Assembly (NCBI RefSeq): GCF_037042905.1
Contig: NC_087254.1
Coordinates: 10,649,103-10,713,102 of the forward strand
DNA: 64,000 nt
From: Lytechinus pictus
Taxonomy: Eukaryota; Echinodermata; Echinoidea; Temnopleuroida; Toxopneustidae
Direction: 5' to 3'
Position numbers and translations under genes: made by a program. Below the pieces are notes generated by a model that saw nothing but the letters and a program-made list of their open reading frames with translations, had not been told where the DNA came from and made no database searches. Positions within the stretch are counted from its first letter, which is position 1. Each line of letters opens with the position of its first letter. Of this stretch, positions 57,374 through 64,000 are shown in pieces.

Positions 57374-57718
57374 ACCAGCTGAAGCACTTATAAAGACTTT
57401 GAATCTTGGACAAAGTTGAACACCGCCATCCAGACAGAACTATCTTCTTAAGAAGTGAAAGAGAGCTCTATGTCCTTGTTTTGAATTGTACACATTACTT
57501 TATTTATGTTATGAATATATAGAATAAAATAGAATGGAAAAACATAAGCATTTTCTTTTAATTACCAGCTGAAGCACTTATAAAGACTTTGAATCTTGGA
57601 CAAAGTTGAACACCGCCATTCAGACAGAACTATCTTCATGAGAAGTGAAAGAGAGCTGTATGCCCTTGTTTTGAATTGTATACATTACTTTATTTATAAT
57701 GTTATGAATGAATCCTAT
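57374..57718 (+). repeat. Near-identical direct duplication, 190-bp offset
   Basis: ACCAGCTGAAGCACTTATAA starts at 57374 and again at 57564. The copies run about 150 bp with only a few differences (for example CCATCCAGAC versus CCATTCAGAC). The segment ATGGAAAAACA..AAGCATTTTCTTTT recurs a third time near 57921. The duplication looks recent. The open frame at 57596-57856 is unsupported. Confidence 0.85.
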
Positions 57719-57949
57719 ATTTATTTTCTATATATAGATATATTCCAAAGATTTATTATATATATACACAATTTGTTCTTTTATTTGAATCCAGAAATAA
57801 AGCAAACCAATAGGACATTAATGACAAATAATAACTTTAATAGACACAGCAAATAATGAGGATATTTATCACAGTTTTGTTGAACTACAGGGTTGTTTTT
57901 GATTAATCATGATGAGATCAAATGGAAAAACACAAGCATTTTCTTTTGA

Positions 57950-58390
57950 TTGATATCGGAACTTGGGAAAGACAGTTTGGAAGGCTGCCAGGACTCCCAG
58001 GTTTTCCTTTTCCAACTAAAGATCCCCGATCCATTGACGAGATAGCACGTACTCTACTAGTCCCGGGTGGAATGAATCATCGAGGTCATTTCTTGAATTA
58101 ATTCGCTACCAATCTCTTTTATGAAGTATAGAATAACAAATCGAAGAAGAAAAAAATCAAAATAAACACAACTTTATTTATAAACGACCAGAATACGGTA
58201 TATGATTCCGGATTGTGACGTAGAGGATTGCAAATGAACTCACCACGGATATGTGTGGGTGTTTCATAAAGTTCTTTGCACGCTTAGTATGCGGAAACAC
58301 GCCCTACATTTGTCCTGTTTTTAATTTACTATAATCCAGACATGGGCTTCTAACAACCTTTTTACACATGACAAACTTTGCTTTCAAATA
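57950..58390. other. Sequence without a supported gene
   Basis: Contains a TGGGTGTTTCATAAAG repeat end near 58256, related to the nested element at 39.6 kb. Nothing else was recognised. Confidence 0.4.
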
Positions 58391-58395
58391 CTTGT

Positions 58396-58996
58396 TTAAA
58401 GGACAAGTCCACCCCAGCAAAAAGTTGATTTGAATAATAAGAGAAGCATAACACCGAAAATTTCATCAAAATCGGATGTAAAATAAGAAAGTTATGACAT
58501 TTTAAAGTTTCGCTTAATTTCACAAAACAGTTATATGCACATCCTGTTCGGTATGCAAATGAGGAAACTGATGACATCACTCACTCACTATTTCTTTTGT
58601 ATTTTATTATATGAAATATGAATTATTCTAATTTTCTCCACATTGTCCGGTGAGACAAAGTTTTAATCCTCCCTGAACATGTGGTATTACCGTTGTTATA
58701 ACATCTTACGGCTCAGTTAAGTTGGTCCTTAATGTCAAATTGGTGAAAATTGAAATATTGTATAATTCAAACAATAAAAAACAAAAGAAATAGTGAGTGA
58801 TGGACATCATCGACTCTCTCATTTGCATGTCACTGAGTTGTGCATATAACTGTTTTGTGAAAAATAAGCGAAACTTTAAAATGTCATAACTTTCTTATTT
58901 TACATCCGATTTTGATGAAATTTTCAGCACTATACTAGTTTGATTTTTCTCTATTTATTCAAGTCATAATTTTCCTGGGGTGGACTTGACCTTTAA
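58396..58996 (-). mobile_element. TTAA MITE, family 1, copy 6
   Basis: TTAA at 58396 and 58993 flank AGGACAAGTCCACCCC and GGGGTGGACTTGACCT. Orientation is inverted relative to copies 1, 3, 4 and 5 and the same as copy 2. All internal motifs are present. Confidence 0.88.
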
Positions 58997-59004
58997 AGAC
59001 GAGA

Positions 59005-59097
59005 ATCTGAACTGGCACCTAGGGAAAGTTCACCAGTTGTGCGTTAAGTCGTGCTAAACCTACGAACGGCTTTATCAATAACAACACCCAGGTTTTT
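59005..59097 (+). mobile_element. Half remnant of the nested 39.6-kb foldback family
   Basis: AAGTTCACCAGTTGTGCGTT, then CTACGAACGGCTTTAT, then AACACCCA follows the right half of 39631-39800. It directly follows the family 1 MITE. Confidence 0.55.
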
Positions 59098-59439
59098 ATT
59101 TCTGTTTTAGCTCGTTGCCGAGAATTTCCTGCCACACCCAGGTCTTACCTGGACCCATACGGGATACCCATGCCATACCCCTCACACACCTTCATTACAC
59201 CCATAACACACCCCGTCTTACCCCTCACCGTTCCCAATCCTAATTCGGCAAACACCCCCGTGGCGATTTATTCCCCCCCCCGTCAGTACTTACGTACCCT
59301 ATATAAGCGAGAGGGCAGTATCCCGTAGCCAGAACATGTTCACGAACAAGCCGTAGGGAATGACGATATACAGTAATAGAAAATAAATGGTGACACGTCA
59401 GGATGCGGCGTAATTTCCGACCCAACGTTCAGCTCGATA

Positions 59440-59515
59440 GGTGTGGTTCGGTCAGTTAGAAAATCCTTCAGTCGAGTTCATTGACGCAGGTTCGAATCTC
59501 ACCTAGAACCATTTT
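59440..59515 (+). repeat. tRNA-like sequence (SINE head)
   Basis: GTGTGGTTCGGTCAGTTAGA and GCAGGTTCGAATCTCACC resemble A and B boxes; the T stem and acceptor stem do not pair properly. It is a retroposon head, not a tRNA gene. Confidence 0.5.
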
Positions 59516-59586
59516 TCAAAGAATCGTCTAAATTAAAAATTGAGGTAAGACTGAAAAAAAGTCCAGGAATTTGCAGTCTGGTTTCC

Positions 59587-60377
59587 TTGGCCCGTATTCT
59601 GAAGTCGGGTTTAACTTAGACCATGGTCTAACTCTGTGCTAAAATTATGGGAAGCCAAAAATTCAAAAATTACGTTTATATATTTATATATTATATATTT
59701 TCTGTTTATATATATTTTTTATGATTACTATTTTGTTTCATTTTGCTTTCATATGAAGAGAAATCCTTCAGTTATCATTCCCAGACAATAAGCCTGTTCA
59801 CGGTTGTAAACTGCGCACGAGCAGAAAAAGGTCATTGGAGACAACCATGAAGGTGGCTTTCAAATTCACTGACATAGGCATTTGTGATTTGATGATTATT
59901 CATGTATTCCTTTCAAAATATTTATCACATCCAAGCTGAAGAGTAATAAATAGAGCCTTCATAATCACTGGTATTTGACAGTAGCCTAAACAATAGTCAA
60001 ATGTGTCAAAGGCAGACAATAAAACAGATTTCCAAACTTTATCCCTGATGTACTATTCTAGTCACCTGGTCTATACAATGCCTTTTGTTCTCAGAATTTG
60101 AATACTCTACCGGTAAAGCTTACGCAACATCTACATTACGCAACATCTACATTTGAAAATGATAGTGCTTATCTTAATGAAAAATCACAAAGGTAATTGG
60201 AGAAAAGTTGATCATGAGCTAACCGTGAACTGGCTTATTATGAACAATTTGAGTGTCAAATGGGTTAATAAATTGGATGTGTACTGTTAATGATTTGTGC
60301 CCCAATTGGCTCTCCATACTTAAATCACAACTATAAACCAGGGTTTGATTTAAACCCGAGTTCAGAATACGGGCCAA
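59587..60377. mobile_element. Non-autonomous element, ends TTGGCCCGTATTCTGAA
   Basis: TTGGCCCGTATTCTGAAGTC at 59587 is the inverse of the right end TTCAGAATACGGGCCAA (60361-60377). GGGTTTAA and TTTAAACCC extend the pairing inward. The 790-bp core is AT-rich with no credible transposase. Confidence 0.7.
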
Positions 60378-60379
60378 AG

Positions 60380-61055
60380 TCTCCAAACATCCCTCTCGTG
60401 TCGGGTGCACAAGTACTGACCGAAAAAAAATCCATCGCACCCTTGTTGCTCATGTAAAGAATAAATACAACTGACTGAGTTCTTATTTGATTTGGATAAT
60501 AAAAAAATGCATGTATTTTTAGTATTACGGGTAATTCGATCCAGGTGAAACTGTTACTTGTTATTTTGATCTTCCAGTAATAGAGTTTGATAAATATAAA
60601 CATAACATGAAGGAAACCAAGTGCTTCAGTTGGAGACGTGATGTTATGCCACCATCGGAGTTGAGTTCGAACCAGGTCGGGTCGGCAATTAATATCAGTC
60701 AGTGTCCGGGCCAAATTGGACGTAAATAGTAACTGTTTTGGGGATTGAAGTTCTTGATAAGCAGTTCGGGCCATAGATGAGGATGAAACATCCTAAGGAT
60801 TAAAAGAATGCAACCTCGATATTTATGAAAACATTTGAACTGTTGCGGTGATATTTTTGAACGTTTTCAGAGTGGAACATATGTATCACCATGAGGTAAT
60901 CTTGGACGGGACTGTTTGTAATCTTCTGGAGTAGAACTCTTGACCATCTTCCGACCAGTGAACTCTTGTCTTTGGCAGGATGGTGGTTTAAAAAGTAACG
61001 TTTGAATGTTAAAAAAAAAACGTTTATGATTTCAAAATAACATACGAGATTAACA
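60380..61055. other. Sequence without a supported gene
   Basis: Reverse frames at 60331-60774 and 60800-61075 are open but AT-rich in composition. They cross an element border or lack splice sites, so I do not call them genes. Confidence 0.4.
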
Positions 61056-61056
61056 G

Positions 61057-61326
61057 CTGTCCTGGCATGTATCACAAGTCATACGGAGTTTCCACAACCA
61101 CTTCGCAGACGCTTTCCGGAACGTTAAAAATCTACTGTCAAAAGCCCTTCATGACAAAGCAGCCTCTGTCGATTTCAAATCAGTGAATCAAAAGAGCGGT
61201 GTTGTCTTGGACTCTAGACATCTGCAATTTTTCGTCAGCTCCGAATCTTACGACGATCCGCTGCCCCACTTCACCAGTTTTCGACAAAGACCTCTCAGCT
61301 GTTCATTGTGATTCGACGGGTATTTT
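61057..61326 (+). CDS. Possible terminal exon or coding relic, 89 codons, no start codon
   Basis: The acceptor-like GAGATTAACAG (ending 61056) is followed by a frame of 89 codons to TGA at 61324-61326. It has no ATG early enough to be a complete gene. It reads LSWHVSQVIRSFHNHFADAF, then RNVKNLLSKALHD, and ends FTSFRQRPLSCSL, which is more protein-like than the AT-rich frames nearby. A diverged copy without the frame lies at 33389-33760. It may be the last exon of a gene whose other exons I cannot see, or a relic. No family is recognised. Confidence 0.25.
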
Positions 61327-61329
61327 CAA

Positions 61330-62280
61330 GAGATTTTCTATGTTGTAGAATCCGTCCCCATCGCGAAGGGAGAACTCGCTATTAGCGCATTAAATGATAA
61401 AGGCAAGTTTATAATCTAACCATACACTGGTTAAATTATCGTATGGTCATTTGGTGCGCCTGTCATTAGTCTCATGCCCAGACAGTCTAATTTCCACTTC
61501 GTATTCTTATTATTTACCAGGTTTGTCTAATTAAAATCTGGTTCATAAACGGTTCATGTAATAATATGGTTTAAGTTATGTCAGACCAAGTGGCTATTAA
61601 ACGAAGTGAATGATTAAACAAAATGGTTATTAGGCTCAAAGGAAATATGACCAAAGAGTAGATTTCAAGCGGGTCTGTATTACAAGACTACATTGCTTAG
61701 AATGTTGCATCATGGGTTAGAAATCTGGCCAGAATTGAGAACTTGAGGTGGTGCGGTGCAAAGCTGCTGGTTCGTATTTGCTTTAAGTTTGACGAAGTGG
61801 GAATCCCCCTTTCTTCGAAGCGATCACTGCCCATGACTTTCTTTTGAAATAATGCCAAAACAAGACAAAGATGTGTTGTAATGATTATTGAAGATACATA
61901 TTTTCCTAAAGCTCAAGAGAAAACAAGGATTATTTCTCGCCAAGAGCTCTCATATTTCTAAGAAACGAATCAAATGTGTGAGAAATAATTGTCCTTATTC
62001 TGTTGCTATTGAGGTTGTTTAGGTACAGACGGAATAGAAAATACCCGGCCAAATGAAACCAATTGGCAGAAGATATTAATTAGAATGAAACTACCAGAAG
62101 ATAGGGGCGAAATAACGTTTAAAATTTGTACCTGTCAAAATCCTCAGTTGCGATTGAAAAAAAATGTAGGTATGATATGAGTTTTAATGATGTCAATCAC
62201 ACAATCTACCATCCCCTCTCTCATACCCCTTCTACATTTCTTCCTTAATCACATTCAATCGAAATTATATATGCCCTTTT
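61330..62280. other. Sequence without a supported gene
   Basis: The first 100 bp continue the similarity to 33660-33760. The rest is AT-rich and featureless. Confidence 0.4.
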
Positions 62281-62311
62281 TAGATTGATATTACATCTGT
62301 GGCAATATACG

Positions 62312-62334
62312 GTATATATATATATATATATATA
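62312..62334. repeat. (TA)n microsatellite
   Basis: An uninterrupted alternating TA run. Confidence 0.9.
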
Positions 62335-62493
62335 TTGAATTATATATGACCCAGACATGAACTCGTGCATTCACGTTCACATAATATCTATTTTCATGTC
62401 TCTCAATGAACATAACACATAAGTTCTAAATCAACTCTTGCTTCCTGTCAATCATTAAAATCGAAGTCGTGGCACACTACAAAAAGAGGCTGC

Positions 62494-62697
62494 AGAAGCG
62501 TACGCAGTGGGGGGGGGGGGGGGGTACAGGGGTTCGACCCTCCCCCCCCCCTTAATTTTGAAACCTTTTTTTTTTCTTGCCCAAAATTTTTGGGTACGAA
62601 ATGACCACTTTTGAGTGAAGACCTTTTTCTTTTCTTTTCTTTTTTTTGCTTGTCAACTTTTCAATCAGAAAATCAAAAATCCTGCGTACGCTACTGA
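62494..62697. mobile_element. hAT-like poly(G) MITE with 8-bp target duplication, second example
   Basis: GAGGCTGC flanks the element on both sides (62486-62493 and 62698-62705). Inverted ends are AGCGTACGCAG and CTGCGTACGCT. A poly(G) run (about 62508-62523) and a poly(C) run lie inside. The interior CGAAATGACC and TTGCTTGTCAA motifs are shared with 21759-22033, so the two belong to related families. Confidence 0.8.
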
Positions 62698-62709
62698 GAG
62701 GCTGCCCTA

Positions 62710-64000
62710 TACGACCCTGTCATTTTCTCCATTTAAGTATATCCATAGCGTTTGTAGGGAGAGAAAATGGCAGGTGGAGCAAAATTTCTATAAAAGAAAA
62801 GTCGCGATCGAGCGCCAAACTTGAATCGTTTGAATTCCAATCTAATTTGTGACAGATTTTGACATTATTTTCAGTCCTAAATATTCTAAATTCACTTCTC
62901 CCTTATTTCTTTCATTTTCTTCTTCTTTTTGGTTTTCATTCTTAGTCGTGGCAATTATTCATCCATCCATGGAGGGAGCCCCCAATGTCCCACAGGTGTA
63001 CAGTAGGGGGGGGGGGCTCGGGAGGCATGTACCCCCTAAAAAATCAAAACGGGGACAAAATAGATAAAATGAAATACGAGAAGAAAAAGCATGATAGCAT
63101 TTTCTGAATATGGCAAAAAAAGCTATTTGATTTGTTTCTTTTAAAAAGGTCAAATACTTAACTTCCTCGCTTCGCTCGCTTAGCAGCTTTTCTAGAATTG
63201 TTGTCCCATACGCCAAACTTGGCCGCTTCATTTTTTGTTGGCTCATTGCCCCACTGCCAAGCCCTTCTTTTATTCGTATAATCTTATATTATCGCCAAAT
63301 ACACCATTAGTGGAAAGCCGTGTAGATGTTCCCTGCGGGAATAAACTTCCATGAAAAACATAATTTCGCCATCTAAAATCATGTTCTAATCGAGTAAGCC
63401 GCAGACATTGATGAATACAGAACATCAAGGTGACCTTCAACGAAGGGATTCTTTCTCCACACAATACCAACATTGTCATGACATATTGCTTTTCCTCGTC
63501 TAATTATGCTCTTTTTAAGGAAGGGAACAGGGAGAAGAGAGGTATTATTCACTACAATCCTTTTAAAAAGGAACTTGGCTCGAACTTTGTTCACACGACT
63601 TTTATTGATTTTTTCTGGACAGATCCTTCCTTATCTTTCTCCCAGAAAAACGAAACATTCCAATAATTGACGGCATGCCAATATGATGGCATTATTTCTT
63701 TTATAAAATAAAGAAAAGAACGATACCTCGTGGTGGTCGATTCGGTCCATTTATTTGGGAAGTCGCCCAAGTCTCGTAAACTCCTTCGAGGGTTCATGGA
63801 CCAAATAGTGAATAAATCGAGTTTTTTTTTATTTCTAGTTCAACCGGAATTGGTTTTAATAAAAGGAGAAAATTGTGAGAAATATATCAATGTTTTCAAA
63901 AAAGGATTTGAGAAAATCCAACAAAGAATCAGTTATGAATGTCTACAGTTTAGTCTTTGACGTCACATGCGACAGTGTCATGTGATATTAAAGTAGAGCG
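62710..64000. other. Right end of window without a supported gene
   Basis: It contains a poly(G) run near 63007 and a TTCCTCGCTTCGCTCGCTTA repeat core near 63165. Short frames overlap on both strands (63270-63960) with no domain or splice logic. I see no gene. Confidence 0.4.

Noticed and set aside
59240-59425. Possible additional gene B exon ending at a good minus-strand donor (GTAAGTACTG) in phase 0
   Set aside because: The donor and phase fit, but no convincing acceptor was found and the segment adjoins a tRNA-like SINE head, so the support is too weak to add it.
60331-61075. Two minus-strand frames of 147 and 91 codons
   Set aside because: The first crosses the right border of the TTGGCCC element; the second has no support apart from being open.

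Overview
This is eukaryotic, animal-type genomic DNA: AT-rich, intron-containing, with little coding sequence and dense non-autonomous repeats. There is no operon structure, no bacterial-style gene packing and no open transposase or reverse transcriptase frame. Many short TTAA-flanked transposon families, tRNA-derived SINE-like elements and long poly(G)/poly(C) runs suggest a marine deuterostome invertebrate, most likely a sea urchin. That assignment is my inference from repeat style, not from a recognised gene.

Two spliced genes can be supported, and they converge (tail to tail). Gene A (+ strand, about 15.84-34.48 kb) has a core promoter with CCAAT, GC-box, TATA-like and Inr elements. It then has a 320-nt leader exon without any ATG (15839-16158, inferred link), a coding exon with the start codon and signal peptide (25451-25843), and a terminal coding exon (31834-32058) with a long 3' UTR ending near an AATAAA at 34457. 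The product is a 205-residue secreted precursor with an R-I-K-R (furin-type) site, a later R-R site, and a short C-terminal segment with four cysteines: a candidate secreted signal that I cannot assign to a family. Gene B (- strand, from beyond 54.8 kb to 43.72 kb) is the 3' part of a larger gene. Five exons (54816-54696, 54204-54094, 49367-49286, 44874-44815, 44019-43722) join with consistent phases into 223 residues ending in a coiled-coil-like stretch and an acidic tail. I do not recognise the protein. Its 5' exons were not found.

Layout: 0-6 kb, palindromic and tandem repeats; 6-15.7 kb, repeats and foldback elements with no gene; 15.7-34.5 kb, gene A with large introns; 34.5-43.7 kb, intergenic repeats and tandem arrays; 43.7-54.8 kb, gene B with transposon-filled introns; 54.8-64 kb, repeats plus an ATG-less open frame at 61057-61326 that is homologous to part of gene A's 3' UTR.

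The repeat content is the most informative part of the window. One roughly 600-bp MITE family is present six times, with a further diverged half copy. At least four other families also sit at TTAA sites (piggyBac-like behaviour). Two poly(G)-bearing elements have intact 8-bp target duplications (hAT-like). Tandem arrays carry repeated direct-repeat-1 nuclear-receptor half-site pairs. No rRNA gene, intact tRNA gene, CRISPR array or viral gene was seen.
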